Notes: a model not told the origin generated them from the sequence alone. Shown: positions 47,943-60,962, counted from the first letter of the stretch. The stretch: 64,000 bases of DNA from Lepus europaeus (GCF_033115175.1 NC_084838.1:62340468-62404467), one strand, 5' to 3'. Made by a program: numbers and translations.

Positions 47943-48240
47943 TTTCAAGATTAATTAATTAATTTTTTTTTAATTTTTTAAAAAGAGTTAGAGAGTTACA
48001 CCCATTGCTTCACTCCCCAAATGGCCACAACAGCCAGGGCTGGACCAGACTGAACTTCTTCTAGATATCCCACATGGGTGGTAGCGACCCAAATACTTGG
48101 GCCATTTTCTGCTGATTCCCCAGGTGCATTACCAGGTTGCTGATTCAGAAGTGGAGCATCTGGGACTTTTACTGGGCTCATATGGGATGCTGGCATTGCA
48201 GCTGACAGATTAACCCACTACTCAACAAGGCTGACGCCTG
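47943..48240 (-). repeat. C-SINE
   Basis: Minus orientation, purine tract nearly lost: 'cattgcttcactccccaaat', 'catatgggatgctggcattg', 'caaggctgacgcctgcc'. Confidence 0.83.
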
Positions 48241-48269
48241 CCTTTCCTATTTTCTCACTCAACAATCAA

Positions 48270-49060
48270 CAAAGAATCCTTCTGTGACCAGATGTGTGTG
48301 TCAGGAGGAGGAGGGTTTCCCACACATCAAGCAACCTACCCTTACTGCAGTGGACAACGGTGTGTCCACTGATCTGTTCAATTCTACCAGCAGGGAGCAC
48401 TCAATAGATTCTTAGTTCCCATAGGTTAAAGAATCAACCCCATAATACTGCCCCCCATTACAATACCAATCACAAATCCCAGGTTGTTGTGCTTGTGCTT
48501 CTGATTGCACACAAACCTCTTGTCGGATTTGACTAACCTGATAGACCAGATCACAGAAACCAGGGAAACACTACTTACATTTACTTATTCACTATAAAAG
48601 ATATTATCAAGGACAGACGAAGTGATGCATAGGACAGGCATGTGGGAAGGACTCAGAGCTTCCATGCCCTCTCTGGGCATGCAACCCTCCAGGAACCTAC
48701 CTACACATGTTTGGCTAGCCAGAAACTCTCTGAACCCTGTCTTTGCAGGTTTTTATGGAAACTCCATTACACAGACATGATTGATTAAATCATTAGCCAA
48801 CTTAACCTTTAGTCCCTCATCAATTCTGAGAAGTTGGGTGATAGGGCAGAAAGTCCCATCCTCTAATCCTGCTTTGGTCTTTGTGGTCACTCCCCAACAC
48901 TGAATCTACTTAGGGTGTGCCAACTCTTAACAAACTCTCTAGGGTACAAAAAGCCATTCATTACTTTGGAGATTCCAAGGATTTTAGGTGTTGTAGACCT
49001 AGAGGATGAATATCAACCCTATAGTTCACAATATCACACTATGATTCAGTATATAGTATG
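48270..49060 (+). mobile_element. LTR-like ancient repeat, family not named
   Basis: Several ordered phrases recalled from old mammalian LTRs: 'ggcatgcaaccctccaggaa', 'tttttatggaaactccatta', 'catgattgattaaatcatta', 'ggagattccaaggatttta'. There is no coding capacity, and assignment is from memory only. Confidence 0.45.
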
Positions 49061-49237
49061 TTTTGAGCATTGTGATGATTCAGTGCTAATAATATTATCT
49101 CTACATTTTGTGTCACAAATAGTTTAATGATATCCCTGGCAATACAGAATATCAATGATGAAATTTATGTTTCTGTCTCTTTTAACATTAAAATGCATAA
49201 ATTAACCCTTTGCATGCTACTGTTTAAATTGTGTTTG

Positions 49238-49588
49238 ATTTATTTTATAAGATATTTATTTATTTGAAAGTCAGAGTCACAGAGGGAAAGGGATGGAGGG
49301 AGGGAGGGAAAGACAGAGAGAGAGAGAGAGAGAGAAATCTTCCATCTGCTGGCTCACTTCCACATGGCCGCAGTGACAGAGGCTGGGCTAAGCTGAAGTC
49401 AGGAGCCATGTGCTTCTTCTGGGTCTCCCACATGGGTGCAGGGACCCAAACACTTGGGTCATTTTCGACTGCCTTCTCAGGTGCATCAGCAGGGAGCTTG
49501 ATTGGAATTGGAGCAGCCAGGTCTCAAACCAGCACCCACATGGGATGTCACAGGCAGCAACTTTACCACTATGCCACAATGCTGGACC
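49238..49588 (-). repeat. C-SINE
   Basis: Minus orientation: 'gatatttatttatttgaaag', long purine run with GGGA units, 'aaatcttccatctgctggct', 'ctcccacatgggtgcaggga', 'gccacaatgctggaccc'. A probable short TSD (gtgtttgattt / gtgcttgattt) flanks it. Confidence 0.9.
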
Positions 49589-52559
49589 CAAGTGCTTGAT
49601 TTTTTTTAATGAGATTACATTCATTGCGAGAACAGTGCCTAAAATCTTATACCCTTTTTTTTTCCTTTTTAGTATTTTCCTAGAATTTCAGCATGATTAA
49701 TTCAGAACATCTTAACTTGAACACATCAGAGCTCACTCCTCTTTAGATATGACGGGATTTCTCATGTTTACACTTACACTGATATGTTTACAATACAAAC
49801 AGCATACAAAGAAATCGAAAAGAAAGGTAGATGTCCTGGTATTTATATATTCCTGTGAGGTATTGTGCCCTACCTACCCACGGATGGTGATGGTGTAGTT
49901 TAGTGCAAATGGCAAGGAAACCTAACTTTGGTGGTGTTAGTCTTGGTTCCACTAGTACCTCATTCTGTGTCACACACCTCTGTTTTCTTGTCTATTAGAT
50001 AGAATATTGAGATTATTTTTATAATTCCTTCTGGTTAAATGCCTTGGTTCTCTGAGACTGCACGTTAGAAGTGCATGATCAGTGTTCAACTTTGAAGAAA
50101 CAGTGAAAGCTCCTACTTTTTTGTCCAATAGGATGTTGGAATGATCTTAAAGTTTGACTCTGGAAGGCAACTTCATGATTAGAAAGGAGTTACACATATG
50201 TAAAGGCATTTTAAGACAAGTGACAGACAAGTGGCAAAGGTGAATTCCTCCAGTACAGTGGTTCAATCCTACCCAATAATCCCAGTTTATAGTGTGGAAC
50301 ATAGAGGAATGGATAAGTGAGGAGGAATGAGTAGAGAATGGATTTATTTTGTTGGGATAAAAGACACGTTAGTGAGGTGTGTGTGGGTGGTCGATGCCAA
50401 GAAAGACATAATTTGAGGTTGGAATGGGGAAAAAAGCAAAGTTCCAGAGATGCAAATGTTCCTTTCTGTGCTTATGAAGCAGCTAGGCAACAGCGGGGCT
50501 GGAGATCTGTCTGTGATCAGAGGTAAAGGTGGAAAGGCCATTTGGAGGCGTGTCATGGAGGATCTGGAATGCTGTGCGTGAACAGCTCCGAGAAGTGCTG
50601 TGACAGCCCATTCCACAGCAAACCTCACCGCACTGTCCTAAACAGAAGCTCTTGATCAGAGCTTTAATTCACCTCTGTTCTGTGGGTTACTAACATAGAG
50701 CTGCCCTCAAAAAAGCTTAGGTGGATTTAAGTAGCATCTCAGACCCATTATCTTGTGTGGAACAAAATGCACTACTAACAACAAAGGATGTCACAGAGAA
50801 ATTTATTTGGCTGGAAAGACAGGAGGGACTCAGCTTAAACTGACATGGTGTACATTGCTTTCTGGAATGGTTGTTAATTCTTCCAGGACTCATTTTGTTA
50901 AACTATAAGTGAAAAATTTCATTTTCCTGATTTCGGAGTGACATATTCACTCTTAGGAGGGAAGAGGCTGAAAATCATAAAATACTTAATTAGCCTATGT
51001 GAAGCATAACTATTTTGTATTTCTCCATTGGAGGTAAAGTAAGGACCAAGTGCATCTCAAGTATGTGTCACAGAAGGCCCAGAGGGCTTGACTGAAGATT
51101 CTTATTATGATCTCTCATTTCCTCTCCATAAGCCCAGTCATGCTGTTTTGTTTGTTTGTTTGTTTGTTTGTTTTGTTAATTCTCCTGACGAATATATTCT
51201 TCCTCTCGGTTTGTTATTTATCTCCCTTTTAGGAGACAATCTTTGATTTCTCTGAAGTTTGTGTTTGTGCCAGTTTTTTTGTTTTGTTTTGTTTTTTTAA
51301 GGACACAAAGGAAGTTTGTCATATGACTTTCACATGCAACAAAACTCATGGTTCTCAATTTTAATTCCTAAATCCACTTTATGTTTTAAATTAATCCATT
51401 GAAAACATTTGTAAAGCAAGATTTCCTTTAAATTATATGCTTGTAGCAGTTTAATAAAATTGATAGAGTAAAAACTTAAAATGAAATAAGATTTGAGAAT
51501 CTCTCATTTCTCTTTTGGGGGAAAATACACACACACACACATATGCATGCCTGATGGTCCATTGTAAGGAATAGGGGTACAGATATTCCTAAGATATACT
51601 TCCAATAATTCTTAATTCAGAACTTCTTCATGAGGAAATTTCTTAACCGCTCTCACTGTCTTTAATCTACTTAACCACATTTAAAATAATGTTCTGGCTA
51701 CCTCAGAGAGATGTAGCTAGACTTAATAAGTTTTATCTCATGGAGTACTTAGGTGTTCTTAGATGAATGGTAGTACATGAAATTGCAATACAATTATTAT
51801 AATTGAGAGACCACCTTATCTGGTTATGTGACTCACTGAGAACATATTTTTGTGCCAAAGATAAGAACTGTGATTTTTATCTTTACGTAAAAGCTCTAAA
51901 TATTTTTATTGCTTTTACACCTTAGGTATCACAGTTAATGTTATCCCTAATCAAAATTAATAAGTGGCCACAATGTCTGTTTGAACATGTCAAGACAGAC
52001 TACCATAAAGACATTACTTCTTTCTGTGGAAATCACAAACATTGGCAAATTGTTGCTCAAACATTGATTATATCACTCTACAGAAAGAATTTATCTGAAT
52101 ACTTTCTCTAAATCTAAATCTAAATTCTAAGGAATAAATATGTATTTTGTTTATTTTTTTATTTAGTATGTTTTTTTTTTCACTAAACCCTTATGAAGTT
52201 CTGCATGTATAAAGTGTAATAAAATGATATCCCAGACACCTCAGTGTCTTACAAAAGATATTTGAATCTCAAACAACTGGTGTGAAAAAGTCATTTTCCT
52301 ACTAATGAGCTCTTGGATCTTCATCAGTTGAGTATATGACTTAGCAGTTCATCTGCACTAACCCATTAAGTGATCTATATTCCCTGCTTGACAATATGGG
52401 TGTAGAACTACATGAGCCAATGTGTGCACATAGTACAGAACCTGTCCCCACACTGCATAATGTACATGAGAGGGTAAAAAGCTTAAGTCTTTTGTGCTAA
52501 ACTTAATTCTATTGCATTTTATACTGGAAATTTGGTAAGACTTTCGATGCTTTTACTTC
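49589..52559. other. 3-kb mostly unassigned intronic sequence
   Basis: Contains TTTG and CA microsatellites (near 51150 and 51528). A somewhat GC-rich patch at 50430-50640 has several CpGs but no recognisable exon. Confidence 0.5.
51150..51175. repeat. (TTTG)n microsatellite
   Basis: A short TTTG tetranucleotide run; a second, T/G-rich imperfect run lies near 51270-51300. Confidence 0.9.
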
Positions 52560-52700
52560 AAAAAAATTTTTAAAGGTAACTATGAGAGGATGTGTACATA
52601 GATGTGCTTGACTATAGTAACCATTTCCTTATGTGTATCAAAACATCACATTATACACTTTAAATATATACAATATAAATTAAAATGGCATTGGGGTTTA
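52560..52700 (+). mobile_element. Old L1M-type 3' end
   Basis: 'tatcaaaacatcacattata' followed by 'cactttaaatatatacaat' and 'attaaaatggcattg', the typical end of ancient mammalian L1s. It is heavily truncated. Confidence 0.55.
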
Positions 52701-54399
52701 ATGCAATTAAGAAGATCAATTAAGCCAACTGAATTTCTTTCCAATAAAAATCTCATTTTCTTGTTAAAAAAATTATTTGTTGGTTTCAACATAAAACACC
52801 TTTCCCAATACACATTGATTACGTAATTTTTGTTTCCATTTTAAGAGATAGTGTGACTCAAATTTAAATATCTCATGTCATTAATATATGTATTGCTCTG
52901 AGACACACATGGATATGTTAGAAAGATGTGTTGGTAAGTGCCTAAGTGATTTTTTCATACAAGAATGGAAACATAGCCTAATGAGAGACATATGAATCAC
53001 AGATTCCTAGTGCTAACAGAAAGCATAGTTAATGACAGAGTCAGACACCACATTCCATGAAACATATGTGGCTCAAGATTGATTACTCGCCCAAAACTAT
53101 ATGACCATTTAGAGCTAGAAATAGGACTAACACTTCTTGATTTTCTGATTCCAATTCCCTGATATTTCACCAATGATAAAAAATTGAGATATATATTTTT
53201 ATGTTCTGATCAGTATGGTTTTAGCTTTTGTCCTTCAATGCTTCCTGATGACAGTTTTCAATTTGATAAATATTAGTCATCTTTTTCAAGAAAGAAGCAA
53301 TTCTATCACTTCGCTCAACAGAATCTAATTTGTGAGGTTGTTCATAAATGATTCTATCCTATTACATTTGATATCATATTTACCTTGATACAAAAAAAAT
53401 CAACAAAGTATTTATATGCAAGGATCACTCCTCACATTTTGTTGATAAAGAAATGGCAGCATGGAGATGATTCAGTTACCTAAGTATGATATTCTGAATC
53501 AAAAAATGTGGTTGAGAAGACAAATATATTTCTTATTTTTATCCTTAGCCTCTTGTATTCCTTATATCTGAAAATTTTTTATTACCACACTAAATGGTTT
53601 GCAAATATCTGTTCTCTAAGTACAAATTAGCAAAAATTCAGTGTTAATTCATCACCTCTAGCTTTGAAGGACTACAAATGAGGGTGATAAAAGCAGATGC
53701 CTGGCATATGGCAACAGATGGGTCACCGCATTTTTAAAAGCTTCTGGGATTAGGCGGGCTCACTCTCTTCAATTTTTTCACAAAAGGTGAAAAGGATGGT
53801 GATGAAGGAAACAATGTAGGCTGTGCAAATTTTATTTGGGCCTTGGCTCTCCTACAGTTTTTAAGTACCCTATCAAAGCATAGAATGTAGAGTTTGTTGG
53901 TTTGCTTCATATCTTAACTTTGTCCATAGCCAGGTAGAAATTTCCATGAAAGTAAGGGTCAAACAAGGAAAGGTAGGATCCTCCAATATCATTTGCAAAA
54001 CATGGCTGTTGTGAGCAAGAATTATGGCAGCAGATGGCGCATGATGAAGGCATCCAGACATTCAGCTTTGTAACACCAAGTATTGCTGCTTTTGTCCAGA
54101 TGATATCACACTCTTATGTTAAACTGAAAATTTCACTTCTGAAGTATTTACAATTTTCTACTATAATTATGTATGTCTTTTATTATAAATTAGAAATAAA
54201 AATGATGCTATGTCAAAATCCATAAACACTGCGGAGATACCTTAAAACAGGATACTCACCTAAGGAAGTAGTGCTTAAATTACTATTCATTTTGAGAGGG
54301 ATATTCCATTTGGAGTTGACTTCAAAGATAAGACTTATAAACTCATAAAATAAAATAGAAAACAAACATTGTTTATATTCATACAAATGTCTAACTAAA
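52701..54399. other. Unassigned AT-rich intronic sequence
   Basis: A weak MIR-like phrase around 53420-53490; otherwise nothing recognised. Confidence 0.45.
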
Positions 54400-54415
54400 T
54401 AAAAGGGGAATTTTA

Positions 54416-54782
54416 TTTTTGTTTTGTTTTGTTTTTCTTTTTTTTTTTTTTTTTTTTTTTGACAGGCAGAGTGGACAGTGAGAGAGAGAGAGAGAGACAG
54501 AGAGAAAGGTCTTCCTTTTTGCCGTTGGTTCACCCTCAGATGGCCACCGCGGTAGGCGCGCTGCGCTGTTCCGATGGCAGGAGCCAGGTGCTTCTCCTGG
54601 TCTCCCATGGGGTGCAGGGCCCAAGCACTTGGGCCATCCTCCTCTGCACTCCCTGGCCACAGCAGAGAGCTGGCCTGGAAGAGGGGCAACCGGGACAGAA
54701 TCCGGCACCCCGACCGGGACTAGAAGCCGGTGTGCCAGCGCCGCAAGGCAGAGGATTAGCCTAGTGAGCCGCAGCACCGGCC
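54416..54782 (-). repeat. Young C-SINE with B-box-region duplication
   Basis: Minus orientation with a 16-bp TSD (taaaaggggaatttta) at 54400-54415 and 54783-54798. GC-rich and CpG-rich, so recent. The B-box region is present twice ('gcaaccgggacagaatccgg' and 'accgggactagaagccgg'), unlike most copies here. Confidence 0.95.
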
Positions 54783-54798
54783 TAAAAGGGGAATTTTA

Positions 54799-55237
54799 AT
54801 AGACATATTTTGTTGCCATATAATTAGTAAATATGAAGCAAATTATATGCTTTCTCTTGGATATAAATTTTCTAAGTAAGGCTCTGGTGAGTTTGTTTGG
54901 TACCTCTTGATAAAAGTAAATAAATAATTCTTAAATCAAATTCTTAGAGAATCTTATGAAGTTGCAACAAAACACAAAACATGTTCTAAATTGAAATAAA
55001 GAAAAGACAGTTACAAAAACAAAAACTAAAATTTTGCTCAAACTATCACTATAATTTGAGATGAATTTCAAATAATTGAAATCTTATTGGATGCACCTTT
55101 ACTTTAAAAGTACAATCTTCTCAATGCGGTACACGAAAACTAAAAAAAAAAAAGACAAACAAACAAGACTTGATTTTCCCTCACCTGGTGTCTGTGCTAC
55201 TGGTTCAGAAATATAATTTTTGCAACCAAACAAATTT
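54799..55237. other. Unassigned AT-rich sequence
   Basis: Lies between two young SINEs; no feature seen. Confidence 0.5.
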
Positions 55238-55243
55238 GGTATT

Positions 55244-55274
55244 TTTTTTTTTATTATTTATTTGACGATAGAGT

Positions 55275-55320
<46 letters not shown>

Positions 55321-55580
55321 TCTTCCTTCCGTTGGTTCACCTCCCAAATGGCTGCCACAGACGGAGCTACGCTGATCCGAAGTCAGCAGCCAGGTGCCTC
55401 CTTCTGGTTTCCCATGCGGGTGTAGGCACCCAAGCACTTGGGCCATCCTCCACTGCCTTCCTGGGCCAAAGCAGAGAGCTGGACTGGAAGAGGAGCAACC
55501 GGGACTAGAACCCGGTGCCCATATGGGATGCTGGCGCTGCAGGCAGAGGATTAACCAAGTGAGCCACGGCGCCGGGCACC
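55244..55580 (-). repeat. Young C-SINE
   Basis: Minus orientation, near full length: 'gacgatagagttagacagtg', long GA run, 'ccttccgttggttcacctcc', 'gcccatatgggatgctggcg', 'gagccacggcgccgggcac'. A short probable TSD 'ggtatt' lies at 55238-55243 and 55581-55586. Confidence 0.95.
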
Positions 55581-55989
55581 GGTATTGGTTGCTTTTAATA
55601 TCTTCTTGCGTTTCTTTATAAAGTTATTAGTATGTGATTCTCAATGCTATACAATAATGGCAGTAGCATCTTTCTAATCCGGTTTTGCAATGCTCAGAGT
55701 TCACTACTCAGGAAGTAAGGTAAGGAGCAGCTGGTAATGAAATATTGAATTCTGAGAAGTCACAGTTTTCGTAAGTAAAGCCCTCTGGTGGAGGGCAAAA
55801 GTGGGCCCTGTTAGCAATGCATTTCAAAGGTATTGGATATTTTTCTTGTTTTAAATGTATTGCTATATTGATTTTTCTTATTGGTTTTGGTTTGTAATCC
55901 CATACACAAATTTTTAACTCACCTACATTAACTAATAATGACAGCACAGAATCCTAATAATAAAAATAATAGCATAAACAATAATAGCT

Positions 55990-56205
55990 AACCTTCAAAG
56001 AGCTGTAGTTCCAGGCACTGTGACAAGTACTCAAAATAAACTTTCTTTCACCTAATCTTATAATTTGAAAAATCCTTAATGGAAGACATCACTGTCTTCA
56101 AAGTGGAACTCAGAGAGCTAACGACCCAAAATCACACAGCCAAAAAGTGATGGAGGTCAGGGTTCAGGATGTATCTATCAGGCTCTGAAACCCCTCTGCA
56201 AGTAC
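55990..56205 (+). repeat. MIR-like ancient SINE
   Basis: 'ttccaggcactgtgacaagt', 'gtggaactcagagagctaac', 'aaaatcacacagccaaaaag', 'gtcagggttcaggatgtatc', the standard MIR motif order. Confidence 0.75.
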
Positions 56206-56671
56206 TCATAAAACTCAGCATTCATGCACTCTTTTTGAAAAAAAAAAATATTATCATATTGAGTCTGGCAAAAGCAAGTCAAGAAATGGAAAACTGTGTT
56301 ATAAAAGGAATATTATTATTGCACTAACCTAGGAATTATTACTGGATTGGTAAGAAATGTGGAAAAGATAGTCATCACAACAAAAATGTAAGAACAACTT
56401 AACTATCAATGTTAGATGAATTGACACAAGCTAGAATATTTTACAAGTGATATAAATGAAGTTTAGGGAAACCATATAGAAAAAGGTTTATAGCACCATC
56501 TTAAACAAAGGAGGGGGCTCCACAAAAAATAAGATTTAAGTTATAAACTATAACTTCAACAGTATAAAAATTACAGAAAAAAAGTACATAAATAAAATAA
56601 AACAAAAATGGTCTCTGGAAAATTTAATCATTAATTTGGTTCTAACTGTCCTGATATTTTATGTAATTTCT
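56206..56671. other. Unassigned AT-rich sequence
   Basis: Pre-insertion flank of the large L1; A-rich, no gene. Confidence 0.5.
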
Positions 56672-56687
56672 AAAATATTCACCAATA

Positions 56688-59613
56688 TTATAGCAATAGT
56701 TGCCTACATCAAGAAATTGGAAAGGAACCAAATAAATGAGCTTTCAATGCATCTCAAGGATCTAGAAAAATTGCAGCAAACCAGACCCAAATCTAGTAGG
56801 AGAAGAGAAATAATTAAAATCAGAGAAGAAATCAACAGGATTGAATCGAGAAAAAAAAATTACAAAAAATCAGCCAAACGAGGAGCTGGTTTTTTGAAAA
56901 AATAAATAAAATTGACACCCCATTGACCCAACTAACTAAATAAAGAAGAGAAAAGACCGAAATCAATAAAGCCAGAAACGAAAAAGGAAACATAACAACA
57001 GACACCACAGAAATAAAAAGAATCATCAGAAATTACTATAAGGACTAGTTTGCCAGCAAACAAGGAAATCTATCAGAAACAGATAGATTCCTGGACACAC
57101 GCAACCTACCTAAATTGAACCATGAAGACATAGAAAACCTAAACAGACTCATAACTGAGACAGAAATTGAAACAGTAATAAAGGCCCTCCCAACAAAGAA
57201 AAGCCCAGGACCAGATAAATTCACTGCTGAATTCTACCAGACATTTAAAGAAGAACTAACTCCAATTCTTCTCAAACTATTCAGAACAATCGAAAAAGAG
57301 GGAATCCTCCTGAATTCTTTTTATGAAGCCAGCATCACCTTCATTCCTAAGCCAGAAAAAGATGCAGCATTGAAAGAGAATTACAGACCAATATCCCTGA
57401 TGAACATAAATGCAAAAATCCTCAATAAATTTCTGGCCAATAGAATGCAACAAAGATGGATGAAAGATCATCCACCCAGACCAAGTGGGATTTATCCCTG
57501 GTATGCAGGGATGGTTCAGTGTTCGCAAATCAATCAATGCAATACACCTCATTAACAAACTCCAGAATAAAAACCATATGATTATCTCAATAGATACAGA
57601 GAAAGCATCTAATAAAATACAACACCCTTTCATGATGAAAACTCTAAGCAACTTGGGTATAGAAGGAACATTCCTAAATACAATCAAAGCAATTTATGAA
57701 AAACCCACGGCCAGCATCCTATTGAATGGGGAAAAGTTGGAAGCGTTTCCACTGAGATCTGGTACCAGACAGGGATGCCCACTCTCACCACTGCTATTCA
57801 ACATAGTTCTGGAAGTTTTAGCCAGAGCCATTAGGCAAGAAAAAGAAATTAAAGGGATATAAATTGGGAGGGAAGCAATCAAACAATCCCTCTTTGCAGA
57901 TGATATGTTTATTTAGGGGATCCAAAGAACTCTACTAAGAGACTATTGGAACTCATAGAAGAGTTTGGCAAAGTAGCAAGATATAAAATCAATGCACAAA
58001 AATCAACAGCCTTTGTATACACAGGCAATGCCACGGCTATGAAAGAACTGCTAAGATCAATCCCATTCACAATAGCTACAAAAACAATCAAATACCTTGG
58101 AATAAACTTAACCAAGGATGTTAAAGATCTCTACGATAAAAATTACAAAATCTTAAAGAAAGAAATAGAAGAGGATACCAAAAAATGGCAAAATCTTCCA
58201 TGCTCATGGATTGGAAAAATGAACATCATCAAAATGTCCATTCTCCCAAAAGCAATTTATAGATTCAATGCGATACCAATCAAAATACCAAAGACATTCT
58301 TCTCAGATCTGGAAAAAATGATGCTGAAATTCATAGGGAGACACAGGAGACCTCGAATAGCTAAAGCAAACTTGTACAACAGAAACAAAGCTGGAGGCAT
58401 CACCATACCAAATTTCAGGACATACTACAGGGCAGTTGTAATCAAAACAGCATGGTACTGGTACAAAAACAGATGGACTGACCAATGGAACAGAATAGAA
58501 ACACCAGAAATCAATCCAAACATCTACAGCCAACTTATATTTAATCAAGGATCCAAAACCAATCCCTGGAGTAAAGACAGTCTATTCAAAAAATGGTGCT
58601 GGGAAAACTGGATTTCCACATGCAGAAGCATGAAGCAAGACCCCTACCTTTCACCTTACACAAAAACCCACTCAACATGGATTAAAGACCTATATCTATG
58701 ACCCGACGCCATCAAATTATTAGAGAATATTGGAGAAAACCTGCAAGATATAGGTACCGGCAAAGACTTCTTGGTAAAGACCCAGGTAGCACAGACAATC
58801 AATGCCAAAATTAACATTTGGGATTGCATCAAATTGAGAAGCTTCTGTACTTCAAAAGAAACAGTCAGGAAAGTGAAGAGGCAATCGACAGAATGGGGAA
58901 AATATTTGCAAACTATGCAACAGATAAAAGGTTGATAACGAGAATCTACAAAGAGATCAAGAAACTCCACAACATCAAAACAAACAACACACTCAAGAGC
59001 TGGGCCAAGGACCTCAATAGACATTTTTCAAAAGAGGAAATCCAAATGGCCAACAGGCACATGAAAAAATGTTCAGGATCACTAGCCATCAGGGAAATGC
59101 AAATCAACCACAATGAGGTTTCACCTCACCCCGGTTAGAATAGCTCACATACAGAAATCTACCAACAACAGATGCTGGTGAGGATGTGGGGAAAAAGGGA
59201 CACTAACCCACCGTTGGTGGGAATGCAAACTGGTAAAGCCACTATGGAAGTCAGTCTGGAGATTCCTCAGAAACCTGAATATAACCCTACCATACAACCC
59301 AGCCATCCCACTCCTTGGAATTTACCCAAAGGAAATTAAATGGGCAAGCAAAAAAAGCTGTCTGCACCTTAATGTTTATTGCAGCTCAATTCACAATAGT
59401 TAAGACCTGGAATCAACCTAAATGCCCATCCACAGTAGACTGGATAAAGAAATTATGGGATATATAATCTATAGAATACTGTACAGCAGTAAAAACAGTG
59501 AAATCCGGTCATTTGTAACAAAATGGAGGAATCTTGAACACATCGTGCTGAGTGAAATAAGCCAGTCCCAAAGGGACAAATATCATATGTTCTCCCTGAT
59601 CGGTGACAACTAA
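56688..59613 (+). pseudogene. L1 ORF2 remnant (reverse transcriptase and C-terminal region), multiply broken
   Basis: Fragments in all three plus frames join to one L1 ORF2 order. 56690-56900 holds the pre-RT region ([15 protein letters not shown]). 57115-57555 has [20 protein letters not shown] and [20 protein letters not shown]. 57485-57862 has [26 protein letters not shown] and [20 protein letters not shown]. The catalytic FADD lies at 57893-57904. 57946-58701 covers thumb and downstream sequence ([25 protein letters not shown]). 58818-59138 and 59422-59613 hold the C-terminus, ending SLIGDN and TAA. Breaks include frame changes near 56895, 57470, 57920-57945 and 59115, and stops at 57860, 57914 and 58699. 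No function is expected. Confidence 0.95.
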
Positions 59614-60946
59614 CTGAGCACCAAAAAGGAAACCTGTGGAAGTGAAATGGACACTATGAGAAACAGTGACTTGATCGGCCCTTGTCCTGACTGTTGATGT
59701 ACAACTTAATACTTTATCCCATTTATTATTTTTTTGCTCTAGTTAATACTATCGGTTGAACTCTGTAATTAACACACAATTATTCTTAGGTGTTTACATT
59801 CAACTTAAAAGTGATCTCTGTTAAATATAAGAATGGGAATAAGAGAGGGAGGAGATGTACAATTTGGGACATGCTCAATAGGACTTGCCCCAAATGGTGG
59901 AGTTAGAAATGTGCCAGGGGATTCCAATACAATCCCATCAAGGTGGCATGTACCAATGCCATCTCACTAGTCCAAATGATCAATTTTAGTTCACAATTGA
60001 TCATAATGATAGGACTAAAAGTCAAAGGGATCACATAAACAAGAGTAGTGTTTGCAATACTAACTGATAGAAAAAACAAGGGAGAGAACGATCCAACATG
60101 GGAAGCGGGATACACAGCAGACTCATAGAATGGCGGATGTCCTAAAAGCACTCTGGCCTCAGAATCAGCCATTAAGGCATTCGGATCTGGCTGAAGAGCC
60201 CATGAGAGTATTTTAGGCATGGAAAGCCATGACACTCTGGAAAAAAAAAAAAAAAAAAAGAGGACCTAAATGAAAGATCTCTGTGAGTGAGATCCCAGTA
60301 GAAAGAACAGGCCATCAAAGAAGGAGGTACCTTTCTCTGAAGGGAGGAAAGAACTTCCACTTTGACTATGACCTTATCTAAATAAGATCATTGTCTGCGA
60401 ACTCAAAAGGCTTCCATAGCCTTGACAACTCATGACAAGAGCCTCGGGCGATTACTGACGCCATAAACAAGAGTGAACTTCCACTTTGACTATGACCTTG
60501 TCTAAATAAGATTGAAGTCAGTGAACTGAAGAGGCTTCCATAGCCTTGGCAACTCATGACTAGAGCCTCGGGAGATTACTGATGCCATAAACAGGAGTGT
60601 CAATTTGTTAAGTCAACAACAGGAGTCACTGTGCACTTACTCCTCATGTAGGATCTCTGTCCTTAATGTGTTTTTCAATGTGAATTAATGCTATAACTAG
60701 TACTCAAACAGTATTTTACACTTCATGTTCTGTGTGGGTGCACACTGTTGAAATCTTTACTTAATATATACTAAATTGATCTTCTGTATATAAAGAGAAT
60801 TGAAAATGAATCTTGATGTGAATGGAATGGGAGAGGGAGCGAGAGTTGGGAGGGTTGCAAGTGGGAGGGAAGTTATGGGGGGGAAAGCCATTGTAATCCA
60901 TAAGCTGCACTTTGGAAATTTATATTTACCAAATAAAAGTTAAAAA
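59614..60946 (+). other. L1 3'UTR with A-tract, 124-bp duplication and G-rich tract
   Basis: Follows the ORF2 stop. In order: a segment shared with 2860-3120, the A-tract at about 60241-60259, a directly repeated 124-bp unit (60351-60474 and 60475-60598), a G-rich purine tract at about 60819-60890, and 'aaataaaagtt' with an A tail. Comparison with 2860-3932 and 17440-18082 shows those copies have the unit only once. Confidence 0.9.
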
Positions 60947-60962
60947 AAAATATTCACCAATA

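Larger units (their letters stand above)
56688..60946 (+). mobile_element. 4.26-kb 5'-truncated L1 with broken ORF2 and full 3'UTR
   Basis: Flanked by a perfect 16-bp TSD (aaaatattcaccaata) at 56672-56687 and 60947-60962, and inserted at a TTTT/AG-type site as seen on the bottom strand. It starts after the endonuclease domain, in the region before reverse transcriptase. It carries the RT and C-terminal parts of ORF2 to 59613, then a 1.3-kb 3'UTR with A-tract, 124-bp duplication, G-rich tract and poly(A) tail. It is immobile because ORF1, the endonuclease and an intact ORF2 are missing. Confidence 0.97.

Noticed and set aside
50338-50628. Possible exon in a CpG-bearing patch (62- and 94-residue frames)
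   Set aside because: Does not resemble the LURAP1L N-terminus, and no convincing paired splice sites or protein family were seen.
54213-54764. Long frames on both strands (up to 158 residues)
   Set aside because: They cross the young C-SINE at 54416-54782 and are explained by its GC-rich body.
57277-57687. 136-residue minus-strand frame
   Set aside because: Antisense shadow of the L1 ORF2 reverse transcriptase region.
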